DNA of 64,000 nt from Saccharopolyspora dendranthemae (GTDB lineage Bacteria; Actinomycetota; Actinomycetes; Mycobacteriales; Pseudonocardiaceae): assembly GCF_007829955.1 (NCBI RefSeq), contig NZ_VIWX01000001.1:1798001-1862000 (forward strand). The letters are read 5' to 3'. A program made the position numbers and the translations under genes. Numbering within the stretch: position 1 is the first letter of the stretch; each line of letters starts with the position of its first letter. The notes beneath the pieces are model-generated. The model saw only the letters and a program-made list of their open reading frames with translations, searched no databases and had not been told where the DNA came from. This document shows positions 30,644 through 40,369 of the stretch, piece after piece.

Positions 30644-31732
30644 TCAGCGGGTGCCGGAGATGATGCCGCTGCCCAGCACCAGGTCTCCCGCTTCGTCCGG
30701 GCGGTAGAGGACGACCGCCTGGCCCGGGGCGACACCCTGGAGCGGCTGCCGGAGCTGGATCGTGAAGTTCTCGCCGTCGAACTCCGCGACCGCATCAGCC
30801 GTGCCGCCGTGGGCGCGGACCTGGATCACGCACTCCGTCGGACCGTCCAAGGGCTGCTCGGACGGCCAGATCGGGCGCTTCGCGTCGATCTCGGTGACCG
30901 CCAGCTGCTCGCGGGAACCCACCTTCACCGTGCCCGAAACCGGCTCCAGGGACAGGACGTATCGCGGCTTGCCGTCCGCGGCGGGCGCGTCGATGCCCAG
31001 GCCCTTGCGCTGGCCGATCGTGAACCCGTGCACGCCCGTGTGCTCGCCGAGCACCGCCCCGGTCTCCTCGTCCACCAGCTGCCCCGGGGCCTGCCCGAGC
31101 TTGCTCTCCAGGAAGCTCTTGGTGTCGCCGTCCGGGATGAAGCAGATGTCGTGGCTGTCCGGCTTCTTGGCGACCGCCAGGTCCTGCTCGCCGGCCTCCT
31201 CGCGAACCTCGGACTTCAGCGAACCACCGAGCGGGAACATCGAGTGCCGCAGCTGCTCGGAGGTCAGCGACGCGAGGACGTAGGACTGATCCTTGCCCTC
31301 GTCACGGCTGCGCCGCAGCTCAGGGACACCGTCCACCGTGGACAGACGGGCGTAGTGGCCGGTGCACACGGCGTCGAAGCCCAACGCCATCGCCTTCTCC
31401 AGCAACGCCTCGAACTTGATCTTCTCGTTGCAGGTCAGGCAGGGGTTCGGAGTGCGTCCTGCCGCGTACTCGCCCACGAAGGTCTCGATGACCTCCTCGG
31501 TGAAGCGCTCGGCGAAGTCCCACACGTAGAACGGGATGCCCAGCAGGTCCGCTGCGCGGCGCGCATCACGGGAGTCCTCGATCGTGCAGCACCCCCGCGC
31601 GCCCGTCCGCAGGGTCCCGGGTTTGGCGGACAGCGCGAGATGCACCCCGACCACGTCGTGGCCCGCGGCGACCGCCCGCGCTGCCGCGACCGCGGAATCG
31701 ACCCCACCGCTCATGGCTGCCAGCACTCGCAC
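30644..31732 (-). CDS. mnmA: tRNA-specific 2-thiouridylase
   Basis: This 362-residue enzyme adds sulfur to wobble uridine 34 of Lys, Glu and Gln tRNAs. The PP-loop is [17 protein letters not shown] at residues 5-21. The catalytic cysteines lie in [12 protein letters not shown] (~100) and [11 protein letters not shown] (~200). A cysteine desulfurase gene lies 37 bases upstream on the same strand, the natural sulfur donor, and the pair is conserved in mycobacteria. Confidence 0.94.
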   Translation of the reverse strand: MRVLAAMSGGVDSAVAAARAVAAGHDVVGVHLALSAKPGTLRTGARGCCTIEDSRDARRAADLLGIPFYVWDFAERFTEEVIETFVGEYAAGRTPNPCLTCNEKIKFEALLEKAMALGFDAVCTGHYARLSTVDGVPELRRSRDEGKDQSYVLASLTSEQLRHSMFPLGGSLKSEVREEAGEQDLAVAKKPDSHDICFIPDGDTKSFLESKLGQAPGQLVDEETGAVLGEHTGVHGFTIGQRKGLGIDAPAADGKPRYVLSLEPVSGTVKVGSREQLAVTEIDAKRPIWPSEQPLDGPTECVIQVRAHGGTADAVAEFDGENFTIQLRQPLQGVAPGQAVVLYRPDEAGDLVLGSGIISGTR

Positions 31733-31769
31733 GACTCACACCTGCTTCCTTCTTGCTGATCAGTGTCGA

Positions 31770-32993
31770 TCATTCCGCGGCAGCGGTCGCCGCCGACGAC
31801 CGGCGCAACCCTGCCAACCCGGCACCACGTGCTCGCTGGACCACCGAGCCGATGACATCGGTGAGCGCCTTCACGTCGGCCGCCGTCGAACTGTGCCCAA
31901 GGGAGAAGCGCAACGACCCCCGAGCGGCCTTCGACTCAGCACCCATCGCCAGCAGCACGTGGCTGGGTTCGGAAACCCCCGCGGTGCAGGCCGAACCCGT
32001 GGAGCACTCGATTCCCTTGGCGTCCAGCAACATCAGCAGGCTGTCGCCCTCGCAGCCGGGGAAGGTGAAGTGCGCGTTGCCGGGCAATCGCGACGGACCA
32101 CCGCCGATGACCTGGTCACCGGGATCGCCGTTGAGCACCACGTCCGGGACCGCCGCGCGCACGCCGTCGATCAGCTCGTCCCGCAGCTTCGCCAGCTGCG
32201 GCGCGTGCGAGTCGCGCTCGTCGACGGCTTCCCGCACCGCCGCGGCCAACCCCAGGACACCGGGGGTGTCGAGGGTCCCGGAACGCACCTCGCGCTCCTG
32301 GCCACCGCCGTGCAGCACCGGTGTGCACTTGACGTCGCGGGACAGCAGCAGCACACCAGCACCGTAGGGACCGCCCACCTTGTGCCCGGTCATGGTCAGC
32401 GCCGACGCACCGGACGCCCCGAAGTCCACCGGCAGCGTCTCGACGGCCTGGACCGCGTCGGTGTGCAGCGGAATCCCATGACGTTGTGCGATGGCGGCGA
32501 GCTCCGCGATGCGGTTGACGGTGCCGACCTCGTTGTTGGCCCACATCACCGTCGCCAACGCCACATCATCCGCGCTGGTCAGAGCCTCTTCGAACACCTC
32601 GGGAGTGATCCGCCCGGCCGCGTCCGCCTCCAGCCAGGTCACCTCGGCGCCCTCGTGCTCGGCCAGCCACTCGACGGCGTCGAGCACCGCGTGGTGCTCG
32701 ACCGTGGAGGCCAGGACCCGACGACGGGTCGGATCGGCCGCTCGGCGCGCCCAGAAGATGCCCTTGACCGCGAGGTTGTCGCTCTCGGTGCCCCCGGCGG
32801 TGAACAGCACTTCGGAGGGCCGAGCGCCCAGCGCGTCCGCGATCTCCTCGCGGGACTCCTCGATCTGCCGCCGCGCCCGCCGACCCGAGGTGTGCAGGGA
32901 CGAGGCGTTGCCGATCCGGGTCAACGCCTCGCTCATCGCGGACACCGCTGTGGGCCGCATGGGCGTCGTGGCAGCGTGGTCGAGGTAAGTCAT
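31770..32993 (-). CDS. Cysteine desulfurase (IscS/NifS-like)
   Basis: This 407-residue PLP enzyme converts cysteine to alanine and a protein-bound persulfide. The PLP lysine is in [13 protein letters not shown] (~205) and the active cysteine in [14 protein letters not shown] (~325). The N-terminus [12 protein letters not shown] is typical. Adjacent mnmA suggests it supplies sulfur for tRNA thiolation and probably Fe-S clusters. The iscS/nifS name is left open because this genome may carry a second desulfurase. Confidence 0.93.
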   Translation of the reverse strand: MTYLDHAATTPMRPTAVSAMSEALTRIGNASSLHTSGRRARRQIEESREEIADALGARPSEVLFTAGGTESDNLAVKGIFWARRAADPTRRRVLASTVEHHAVLDAVEWLAEHEGAEVTWLEADAAGRITPEVFEEALTSADDVALATVMWANNEVGTVNRIAELAAIAQRHGIPLHTDAVQAVETLPVDFGASGASALTMTGHKVGGPYGAGVLLLSRDVKCTPVLHGGGQEREVRSGTLDTPGVLGLAAAVREAVDERDSHAPQLAKLRDELIDGVRAAVPDVVLNGDPGDQVIGGGPSRLPGNAHFTFPGCEGDSLLMLLDAKGIECSTGSACTAGVSEPSHVLLAMGAESKAARGSLRFSLGHSSTAADVKALTDVIGSVVQRARGAGLAGLRRSSAATAAAE

Positions 32994-33055
32994 CGCTCAT
33001 CCAGGGTAATGCAAGCTGACCGCCGCCTCCCCTGCGGTCCAACGGAACGCGCAGG

Positions 33056-34435
33056 TCAGACCGGTTTGACCCGGCCCGCCCGGAGCAGCATCACAGCCGC
33101 GGGCACCGCCACCACCAGCAGCACCAGATCCAGCGGCAGCACACCCCGGGTCGGCGCGGTCTCGCTCGCCAGCGCGCTGACCACCACACCTCCGGCCCCG
33201 ACCAGCAGAGCCTGCCCGAGCATGTCGGAGATCTGCAACGCCGAGGAGTTGAAGCCGCGCTCGGTCTCCGGGGACCGCGAGAGCACGGCCACGGCCGTCG
33301 TCGCCACGGAAATCCCCATCCCCATCCCGGCCACGAACCACCCCACGAACACCAGCCACGGCACACCCCCTGCCGGCAGTGCCCACACCAGCGCGAACAC
33401 GCCCGTCCCCACCAGGCCGAACCCGGTCGCGACGACCTGCTCGCGGCCCATCCGGCGCTGCCTGCTCTGCCAGAAAGCTCCCACCGACCACCCCACCGAC
33501 CCCACCGTCAGCGGGACGCCTGCGCCTGCCGGGGAGAAACCGTGGACCACGGTCAGGCTCAACGGGACGAACGCCTGCGCCGTGAAGAACAGCCCGGCGA
33601 GAAGTCCCCGCGAGAGCACCATCACCGGCAGTCCCGGACGAGCTCGCAGCGTCCCTTCCGGGAGCAACCGCAGCAATGAGGGGACCAGCACGACCACCCC
33701 CACCGCCGCCACCACGAGCCCGAGCGGGGACGTCTGGTTCACCGACCAGTTCAACGCCACAACACCGGCCGCCGCGCCCACAGCAGCCCACGGCAGGCCG
33801 GGCCGGGCAGCAACGCGCCCTTCACCCCGCGCGCCGAAGCGGCGCAGCGTGGGAACCAACAGCGCAGCACCGATGCAGACCAGCGGAGCGAGGCCGCCGA
33901 ACACCCACCGCCAGCTCGCGTGCTCGGTGAGCAGCCCTGCGATCAAGGGACCCAGCAGAGCAGGCACCACCCACGCCGCCGAGAGCGCCCCGAAGGCGGC
34001 CGGCCGGTGCCGCTCCGGGTAGACGCGGGCGATCATCACGTAGAGCGACACGATCAGAACACCGCCGCTGAGGCCCTGCACCACGCGCGCGAGCAGCAGC
34101 ACCGCCATGCTCGGAGCCGCGGCCGCGATCACCAGGCCCGCGGCGAACGACGGCAGCGCCGCCAGCAACGACGACGCCGGGCCACGCGTGTCCGCAACCC
34201 TGCCGCCGATCACGGTCCCGACGGCGCTGGAAGCCAGGAACACCGTGAACGGCCAGGAGTACCACTGCGATGCGTGGAAATCGGCGACGATCGTGGGCAG
34301 TGCGGTGCCGAGTCCCATCGCCTCGAACGCCACCAGCGTGATGACCAGGATCAGCCCCGCGGTGAAAGCGCGGCGCTGCGGATGCCACAGCGCGCTGCCG
34401 GAGGGGTCGCTGGTGTTGCCCTCGACGATGCCCAC
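33056..34435 (-). CDS. MFS drug/multidrug transporter
   Basis: This ~459-residue protein has about 14 hydrophobic segments, the DHA2 type. GGRVADTRGPASSLLAA (~70) is motif A and MIARVYPERHRPAAFGALSAAWVVPALLGP (split across ~125-155) includes motif C, which marks proton antiporters. Substrates are unknown. The GTG at 34435 is chosen by where homology begins; no ribosome site decides it. No regulator is adjacent. Confidence 0.83.
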   Translation of the reverse strand: MGIVEGNTSDPSGSALWHPQRRAFTAGLILVITLVAFEAMGLGTALPTIVADFHASQWYSWPFTVFLASSAVGTVIGGRVADTRGPASSLLAALPSFAAGLVIAAAAPSMAVLLLARVVQGLSGGVLIVSLYVMIARVYPERHRPAAFGALSAAWVVPALLGPLIAGLLTEHASWRWVFGGLAPLVCIGAALLVPTLRRFGARGEGRVAARPGLPWAAVGAAAGVVALNWSVNQTSPLGLVVAAVGVVVLVPSLLRLLPEGTLRARPGLPVMVLSRGLLAGLFFTAQAFVPLSLTVVHGFSPAGAGVPLTVGSVGWSVGAFWQSRQRRMGREQVVATGFGLVGTGVFALVWALPAGGVPWLVFVGWFVAGMGMGISVATTAVAVLSRSPETERGFNSSALQISDMLGQALLVGAGGVVVSALASETAPTRGVLPLDLVLLVVAVPAAVMLLRAGRVKPV

Positions 34436-34534
34436 CGAACCAGGCTGCAACTTCCACCCCGGTAGAGGTCCAGCACTTCCACCCACCCGGCGCAGCGACC
34501 CGCCCGGCCACTTCCCGGGTTTCCGCTGAGATCA

Positions 34535-34590
34535 GGTTCCCCGCTCCGTTGCCGTCCCGACGGCAGCGAGCATGGGAACCTTCCTGTCAC
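34535..34590. repeat. Family A inverted pair with a nested hairpin
   Basis: GAGCATGGGAACCTTCCTGTCAC (34568-34590) is a good family A half-site. AGGTTCCCCGCTC at ~34536-34548 is a degenerate inverted partner. Between them TTGCCGTC and GACGGCA make a second, inner hairpin. The site lies between the MFS gene and the acyltransferase. Confidence 0.6.
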
Positions 34591-34665
34591 ATCCCCACGA
34601 ACGGCAGGCTTCGAGCACCAGGCCGTCCGGGTTGCCGTCCCGTTGGCCGGGAATCGACCTGAGGA

Positions 34666-35490
34666 TCACGCGGCGACGGGCTCGGCGGGGACGTCGTGTC
34701 CCCTGCGAGCTCCGGTGACGCCGGTGATCGCGGCTTTGGCCTCCAGGGCCAGCGACTTTCGGTCGTCACCGGTCAGTTCCGGCAGAACGACGACCTCCAC
34801 CACGAGGCCGCGCATGCGTGCGACCGAGAGGACCGAATCGGCCAAGTTCGCATCGCCCAGGAAGGCCGGCGCGGTGGTCAACCGCCCGCCCCCATCCCGG
34901 AAGCGCACCGCCACCGGTTGGATCGGAGTCCCGGCGTCCAACGCGGCCTGGAAGACCGCGGGACGGAACGTGCCGCTCGCCGAACCGCACCACGTGGTTC
35001 CTTCTGGGAACGTTCCGATCACCGCTCCGGTGCGGAGCTCGTCGGCGATCGTGGCGACCGCGCCCGGCAACGCCGAGAGCCGATCGCGGTCGATGTAGAC
35101 GGTCCCGACCCGCCCGGCCAGCGAACCCAGCACCGGCCACGACCGGACCTCGACCTTGGCCAGCATCTTCATCGGAGTGAGCACCTGGAGCGCCACGACA
35201 TCCAGCCACGAGACGTGGTTGCACACGACCAGCCCACCACCGGGCTTGAGCGTGCCGTCCACCTCCAGCCGGATGCCCAGCGCGCGCAACAACATCCGGA
35301 ACCACTTCGGCACCGCCCGTCGCCGCAGCGACGACGGGAGGGCCAGCACCATCGCGCTCCCGAGCAGCAGCAGCGCGATGGTGACGCCGATGCGCATGAC
35401 CAGCCGCAGCCGACCGACCTCGGTGCCGGGGTCGCGCGGCGGCAGGCAGTCCGGCCCGCACGGCGACTCCGGCATCCACGAGTGGTTCAT
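34666..35490 (-). CDS. 1-acyl-sn-glycerol-3-phosphate acyltransferase-like (PlsC/OlsA type)
   Basis: This 274-residue membrane acyltransferase has a hydrophobic segment at ~32-50, the HX4D motif in NHVSWLDVVAL (~92) and FPEGTTWCG (~160) for substrate binding. It overlaps the upstream GNAT-type acyltransferase by 4 bases (ATGA). The pair resembles OlsB plus OlsA, which build ornithine lipids, and the mycobacterial Rv3027c-Rv3026c pair (from memory). Phosphatidic acid synthesis is the alternative role. Confidence 0.85.
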   Translation of the reverse strand: MNHSWMPESPCGPDCLPPRDPGTEVGRLRLVMRIGVTIALLLLGSAMVLALPSSLRRRAVPKWFRMLLRALGIRLEVDGTLKPGGGLVVCNHVSWLDVVALQVLTPMKMLAKVEVRSWPVLGSLAGRVGTVYIDRDRLSALPGAVATIADELRTGAVIGTFPEGTTWCGSASGTFRPAVFQAALDAGTPIQPVAVRFRDGGGRLTTAPAFLGDANLADSVLSVARMRGLVVEVVVLPELTGDDRKSLALEAKAAITGVTGARRGHDVPAEPVAA

Positions 35491-36251
35491 GCCGGCTCTC
35501 CGAGGAAGTACCGCATGTATCTCTGGTCGGCGCGTTCCAGGTCGAGCAGCACGAAGAAGTCCGCCACCCCGAAGTCGGGGTCGTGCGCGGGAGGTCCGCA
35601 GACCTCCGCGCCCAAGCGCAGGTAACCGCGCAGCAGGGGCGGGATCGTCGAGCGCTCAGCGGTCTCGCCGGGTTCCCACGGCTGATGCGGGAGCACCCGC
35701 CGCTCCTCCGGCGCGTAGTGCTTCTGCGAGACCGTCCTCCACACGTGCGCGGCCTGAACACCGCCGTCGTCCAGCGGCACCGATGCGCAGCCGACGAGCA
35801 TGGTGTGCCCGTGCAGCAGCATGTAGCGGGCGATTCCCGTCCACACCAGACTCACCACGGCACCGTTGCGGTGATCCGGGTGCACGCAGGACCGGCCGGT
35901 CTCCACCAGCGACGGGCGCAGCGGATCCAGTGCCGAGAGGTCGAATTCGGTTTCCGAGTAGAGCATTCCGGCGGACGAGGCGCGGTCGGGCGGCAGCATC
36001 CGATAGGTGCCGACGACCTCCCCGCTGCGGTCTTCCCGCACGATCAGGTGGTCGCAGTGGTCGTCGAAGGAGTCCTGGTCGACGCCGAACTCCCCGCCCT
36101 TCACGGTGGCGCCCATCTCCTCCGCGAACACCCGGTGGCGCAGGCGTTGTGCGGCGTGGACCTCGTCGGCATCACGCGCGACGAGCAGCGAGTAGTGTGC
36201 GTCGGCCGCCGCGTTCGGTGCGGCGCTGGCCAGCAGCTGCATCTCGGACAT
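35487..36251 (-). CDS. OlsB-like N-acyltransferase (GNAT fold)
   Basis: The ~254-residue protein matches the ornithine-acyl-ACP N-acyltransferase/hemolysin-like family: LRHRVFAEEMGATVKG near residue 38, FDDHCDHLIVRE, then VGTYRMLPP, and RSCVHPDHRNGAVVSLVW near 118. It probably acylates an amino group; ornithine is the family example, not shown here. ATG 36251 starts the homologous part; an in-frame ATG 13 codons earlier exists. Its stop overlaps the start of the PlsC/OlsA-like gene. Confidence 0.8.
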   Translation of the reverse strand: MSEMQLLASAAPNAAADAHYSLLVARDADEVHAAQRLRHRVFAEEMGATVKGGEFGVDQDSFDDHCDHLIVREDRSGEVVGTYRMLPPDRASSAGMLYSETEFDLSALDPLRPSLVETGRSCVHPDHRNGAVVSLVWTGIARYMLLHGHTMLVGCASVPLDDGGVQAAHVWRTVSQKHYAPEERRVLPHQPWEPGETAERSTIPPLLRGYLRLGAEVCGPPAHDPDFGVADFFVLLDLERADQRYMRYFLGEPA

Positions 36252-36337
36252 GTCCAAGGTGTATCGCCGCGCGGCGAACGCCCAACACACCAGCGGATGA
36301 CACGGAGCCGGAACTTTCGGTGAATGCCAGGTGCGTG

Positions 36338-37540
36338 CTACTCCATCCGGGCCCTCGATACCGCCCGTTGCAGCACGTCAGAGGGGCTTGGCTGGCTCGC
36401 CATCTCCTCGGCGACGGCCCGCGCGCACTCGGCGAACTCCGGTTCATCGAGCAGCCTGCACACCGTGGCGCGCACCGTGTCCGCATCGACGGTGGCCGGG
36501 TCGTGGGACAGCCCGACGCCCCTGCCGACCACGCGTTCCGCGGACAGCGGGTTGTCGGCGAACGACGGCAGCACCAGCTGCGGAACGCCGTGGTGCAGCG
36601 GTGCCGCCGTGGTCCCGGATCCGCCGTGGTGCACCAGCAACGAGGTGGTCGGCAGGAACACCGACAACGGCAGATACCCCACCGCGCGCACGTTGTCCGG
36701 CACCGAGCCGAGCTCGATCTTCCCCGCCAGCACCACCTCGACGTCCATGTCTGCCAGCGCGTCGAGGGCGACCATCACGGTGCTCGTGCCGGACATCAGG
36801 GGAACGACCGTGCCGAGCGTGACACCGACGCGCGGCCTGTCCGGTCGCCTCAGAGCCCAGTCCGGGACGGCTGAGCCGCCGTTGAAGGGAACGAACCGCA
36901 TGGGCCACCAGGGCACCTCGTCGAACGCGTCCGGCTCGTCGGCGGCCAACCCGCCCATGCTCGGCGGGCGCGGGTCGATCCGAGCGATCACCTCCGGCCC
37001 GTTGCCGGGGATGCCCAGCCGATCACGCAGCAACCGGTCCACGTCCTCGTTGACCCGAAACGGGCTGTCGGCGTCGCGGCTCGACCACGAAATCCGGTTG
37101 CCCACCTCCAGCACCGGAACACCCAGCGCGTCCGCGGTCAGACCGCCCGCGGGGTGACCGCTGGTGTGCACCACGAGCTCGGCGCCGAAAGCCCGCCCCG
37201 CCTCGATGGTTCCCTCGGTCATCGCGAGCGTGAACGAACCGAACGGTCCCCGCTCGGTCCGGGCGACCTCCGCGAAGGTCTCGGCCATCCACTCCGGCAC
37301 ACCCGCGAGCTGTTCGGGAGTGGGGCCGGCCGGTGACATGGCGGCCCCCATCACCGCATCCCAGCGTTCGTGATCGGGGAAGACATCAACCACGGGCAGT
37401 CCTGCGCGCGACAGGACGTCGACCATCTCGGACGCGCTCGCGAAGAGCACTTCGTGACCAGCGGCACGGGCCGCCCACACCAACGGCACGATCGGCAGCG
37501 TCAACCCGTGCGCCGGCCCAGCGGTGAACAGAATCCTCAC
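36338..37540 (-). CDS. GT1 family glycosyltransferase (macrolide/UGT type)
   Basis: This 400-residue GT-B fold enzyme opens with VRILFTAGPAHGLTLPIVPL, has a variable acceptor half, and the nucleotide-sugar signature LLVHHGGSGTTAAPLHHGVP near residue 305 followed by DNPLSAERV. Such enzymes glycosylate polyketides and other natural products. No biosynthetic gene or sugar-synthesis gene is adjacent, so its acceptor is unknown; self-protection by glycosylation is one option. GTG 37540 is the start of homology. Confidence 0.85.
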   Translation of the reverse strand: MRILFTAGPAHGLTLPIVPLVWAARAAGHEVLFASASEMVDVLSRAGLPVVDVFPDHERWDAVMGAAMSPAGPTPEQLAGVPEWMAETFAEVARTERGPFGSFTLAMTEGTIEAGRAFGAELVVHTSGHPAGGLTADALGVPVLEVGNRISWSSRDADSPFRVNEDVDRLLRDRLGIPGNGPEVIARIDPRPPSMGGLAADEPDAFDEVPWWPMRFVPFNGGSAVPDWALRRPDRPRVGVTLGTVVPLMSGTSTVMVALDALADMDVEVVLAGKIELGSVPDNVRAVGYLPLSVFLPTTSLLVHHGGSGTTAAPLHHGVPQLVLPSFADNPLSAERVVGRGVGLSHDPATVDADTVRATVCRLLDEPEFAECARAVAEEMASQPSPSDVLQRAVSRARME

Positions 37541-37588
37541 AAGACCCGAGCCTGCCACGCCCCACGACCGAGCACCGGCCACTTCGGC

Positions 37589-37757
37589 GAGCAGGGGAAC
37601 CTTTCTGCCACCCGCGACGCACCTCCCGCCGAAACGAGGATGGGACCCTTCCTGTCACCGCCCCCAGCGAGCACCACGGGCTCCCGCGGTGCGTGGGAAC
37701 CTTCCTGTCACCGCTCGCCGGTCGGCGCTGAGGTGAGGATGGGAACCTTTCGCGCAC
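37589..37757 (+). repeat. Cluster of four family A half-sites
   Basis: Four copies lie in the same orientation: 37589-37611, 37636-37658, 37691-37711 and 37733-37757, each with GGGAACCTT or GGGACCCTT followed by a Y-rich tail ending CAC. They fill the gap between the glycosyltransferase and rnhA and end 43 bases before the rnhA ATG. Confidence 0.8.
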
Positions 37758-37800
37758 GCCGCTGCCCGGGTCTGCGGACGGTGGAGGCTAGATTCAGCAC

Positions 37801-38247
37801 ATGCAGATCGAGCGCGTCGACCTCTACACCGATGGCGCATGCAGCGGTAATCCCGGCCCGGGCGGCTGGGGTGTCGTGCTGCGCTACGGCGATCACGAGC
37901 GGGAGCTCTACGGCAAGGACCCGACCACGACCAACAACAAGATGGAGCTCATGGCCGTGATCGAGGGCTTGGCCGCCCTCACCCGTCCGATCCCGGTGGT
38001 GCGCGTCTACACCGACAGCACCTACGTGCTCAAGGGCATCACGGAGTGGATGCGCGGGTGGAAGCGCAACGGCTGGATGACCTCGGCGAAGAAGCCCGTC
38101 AAGAACGCGGATCTGTGGCAGCGGCTGGACGCGGAACGCTCCCGCCACGGCGAGGTCCAGTGGGAGTGGGTCAAGGGTCACGCCGGTCATCCGGAGAACG
38201 AGCGCGCCGACAAGCTCGCGTGCAAAGGTCGCGACGAAGCTCGCTGA
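37801..38247 (+). CDS. rnhA: Ribonuclease HI
   Basis: The 148-residue enzyme degrades RNA in RNA-DNA hybrids. Catalytic acids are visible: Asp10 in [17 protein letters not shown], Glu48 in [13 protein letters not shown], Asp70 in VYTDSTYV, and the last Asp in [12 protein letters not shown], with His in [11 protein letters not shown]. Length and order match the E. coli enzyme. It starts at ATG 37801, right after the repeat cluster. Confidence 0.95.
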   Translation: MQIERVDLYTDGACSGNPGPGGWGVVLRYGDHERELYGKDPTTTNNKMELMAVIEGLAALTRPIPVVRVYTDSTYVLKGITEWMRGWKRNGWMTSAKKPVKNADLWQRLDAERSRHGEVQWEWVKGHAGHPENERADKLACKGRDEAR

Positions 38248-38254
38248 ACGACGA

Positions 38255-38292
38255 GAAGCGGGCCGTGCTCTGGTGTGAGCACGGCCCGCTTC
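38255..38292. terminator. Bidirectional hairpin between rnhA and etfA
   Basis: GAAGCGGGCCGTGCTC pairs perfectly with GAGCACGGCCCGCTTC around TGGTGT, between convergent genes. Confidence 0.88.
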
Positions 38293-38305
38293 GTCGCGTC
38301 AGGGG

Positions 38306-39256
38306 TCAGCCCTTGCGCTTGGTGACCTCTTCGGTGAGCTGCGGGGCGACCTTGAACAGGTCACCCACCACGCCGTAGTCGGCGATCTCGAAGATCGGCG
38401 CCTCAGCGTCCTTGTTCACCGCGACGATCGTCTTGGACGTCTGCATGCCCGCCCGGTGCTGGATCGCACCGGAGATGCCCAGGGCGATGTAGAGCTGCGG
38501 CGACACGGTCTTACCGGTCTGACCGACCTGGAACTGGTGCGGGTAGTAACCCGAGTCCACCGCGGCACGCGAAGCACCGACGGCGGCGCCCAGCGTGTCG
38601 GCCAGCTTCTCGACGACCTCGAACTGGTCGGCCGAACCGACACCGCGACCACCGGAGACCACGATGCTGGCCTCGGTGAGCTCGGGACGGTCGCCGGCCT
38701 CGGCCGGCTGGCGGCCGGTGATCTTGGCACCGGACGACGCCGGGACCTCGACCTGCTCGACCGCGGCGGCACCCGAGGCCTGCTCGGCCTCGATGGAACC
38801 GGGCAGCACGGTGACGACCGGAGTGCCCTTGCTGACCTTCGCCTTGGCGTCGTAGGTGCCACCGAACAGCGAGTGCGAAGCCACGCCCTCACCGTCGACG
38901 TCCACGACCTCCGACAGCAGACCGGAGTCCAGGCGGATCGCCAGACGACCGGCGACCTCCTTGCCGTCGACCGACGCCGGCACCAGCACGGCCGCCGGGT
39001 TCGCCGAACCCGCCAGCGCTGCCAGCACGTCGACCTGCGGCGTCACCAGGAACTGGGCGGCCTCCGCGGACTCCGCCGCGTAGACCTTCGCCGCACCGTA
39101 GGAGCCCAGGGCCTCCGACAGCTTGCCCGCCGTGCCCGGCTCACCGACGACGACCGCCGACGGCTCACCGATGCGACGCGCTGCGGTCAGCAGCTCGTGG
39201 GTGACCTTTTTGACCTCGCCGTCCACGTGATCGACGAGGACCAGAACCTCAGCCAT
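38306..39256 (-). CDS. etfA: Electron transfer flavoprotein alpha subunit
   Basis: This 316-residue subunit binds the redox FAD that takes electrons from acyl-CoA and related dehydrogenases. The C-terminal FAD domain begins [16 protein letters not shown] (~205) and continues [23 protein letters not shown] (split ~260-283) and [22 protein letters not shown]. The ATG lies 32 bases downstream of etfB. Confidence 0.95.
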   Translation of the reverse strand: MAEVLVLVDHVDGEVKKVTHELLTAARRIGEPSAVVVGEPGTAGKLSEALGSYGAAKVYAAESAEAAQFLVTPQVDVLAALAGSANPAAVLVPASVDGKEVAGRLAIRLDSGLLSEVVDVDGEGVASHSLFGGTYDAKAKVSKGTPVVTVLPGSIEAEQASGAAAVEQVEVPASSGAKITGRQPAEAGDRPELTEASIVVSGGRGVGSADQFEVVEKLADTLGAAVGASRAAVDSGYYPHQFQVGQTGKTVSPQLYIALGISGAIQHRAGMQTSKTIVAVNKDAEAPIFEIADYGVVGDLFKVAPQLTEEVTKRKG

Positions 39257-39288
39257 GAATCAATTCCTCCTCGAAAACCGCGAACGAC

Positions 39289-40071
39289 TCAGAGCAGCTT
39301 CTCGCCGGCCAGGAACTCAGCAACCTGCGCGCCGCCTTCGCCCTCGTCGGTGACCTTCACACCACCGGACTTCGGCGGCTTGGGCGCGGACTCGACGACC
39401 TGGGAGCCGGCGTTGGCCAGGCCCACCTCGGAGGCGTCGATTCCCGCGTCGGCCAGCGACAGCGCGCTCACCGGCTTCTTCTTCGCGGCCATGATGCCCT
39501 TGAACGACGGGTATCGCGGCTCGTTGATCTTCTCCGTCACCGACACGACGGCAGGCAGACCCGACTCGACGGTCAGGATGCCCGCGTCGGTCTCGCGCTC
39601 GACCTTCACCGACGAACCGTCGGTCTCGACCTTGCGCGCGAAGGTCAGCTGCGGCCAGCCGAGCACCTCGGCGACCATGGCCGGCACCGCACCCGAGCGA
39701 CCATCGGTCGCCTCGTTGCCCGCGATGACCAGCTCGGCACCCTCAACGGTGCCGATGACCTTCGCCAGCGCCTTGGCGGTGGCGGGCGCGTCCGTGCCGT
39801 GCAACGCCTCATCGGAGAGGTGCACCGCCTTGTCCGCACCCATCGAGAGCGCCTTGCGGATGGCATCCGTGGCGCGATCGGGACCCATGCACACGACGGT
39901 CACTTCGCCGCCCTGGGCCTCCTTGATCAACAGCGCCTCCTCCACGGCGCGCTCGTTGATCTCATCCAACACGGCATCTGCCGACTCGCGGTCCAACGTG
40001 TGATCCGCAGCAGCCAGCTTCCGTTCGGAATACGTGTCGGGCACCTGCTTAACCAGGACGACGATGTTCAT
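39289..40071 (-). CDS. etfB: Electron transfer flavoprotein beta subunit
   Basis: The 260-residue partner of EtfA binds AMP and docks dehydrogenases. It starts MNIVVLVKQVPDTYSERKL and has VCMGPDRATDAIRKALSMGAD (split ~78-98) and VIAGNEATDGRSGAVPAMVAE (~127). ATG 40071 was chosen because AGAGGGCCC and AGGAGG lie upstream; the frame stays open far beyond without homology. The 298-base gap to degV (40072-40369) contains a CCGGAGCTTGCTCCGTCCGG hairpin and presumably both divergent promoters. Confidence 0.95.
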   Translation of the reverse strand: MNIVVLVKQVPDTYSERKLAAADHTLDRESADAVLDEINERAVEEALLIKEAQGGEVTVVCMGPDRATDAIRKALSMGADKAVHLSDEALHGTDAPATAKALAKVIGTVEGAELVIAGNEATDGRSGAVPAMVAEVLGWPQLTFARKVETDGSSVKVERETDAGILTVESGLPAVVSVTEKINEPRYPSFKGIMAAKKKPVSALSLADAGIDASEVGLANAGSQVVESAPKPPKSGGVKVTDEGEGGAQVAEFLAGEKLL

Positions 40072-40369
40072 GGGCCCTCTTCGACCTCCTGCGGACTCAA
40101 CTGACGCTCGCTGGTCCTCCAGCGGCTCTGCTTGTGGACCCGGAGCTTGCTCCGTCCGGGTTAGGTTGACCTTGCCATGCCCTTGTCTGGAAAGCACAGT
40201 GATGCCAACCACCAAGGATGTTACTTGCCAGTAGCCGGGGTGCAACCAGGCCCCACCCGTGACAGTACTCACCCTCCCGGCGCCCGGGATGATCAACCAT
40301 CGCAAAAGTGGCGACGGGACATCCGGGAAAGTATGTGAACGAACCTTACGTATTAGTAGCCTTGCCGCC

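Noticed and set aside
36338-37540. A natural-product gene cluster suggested by the GT1 glycosyltransferase
   Set aside because: No synthase, sugar-biosynthesis or tailoring gene is nearby; neighbours are housekeeping genes.
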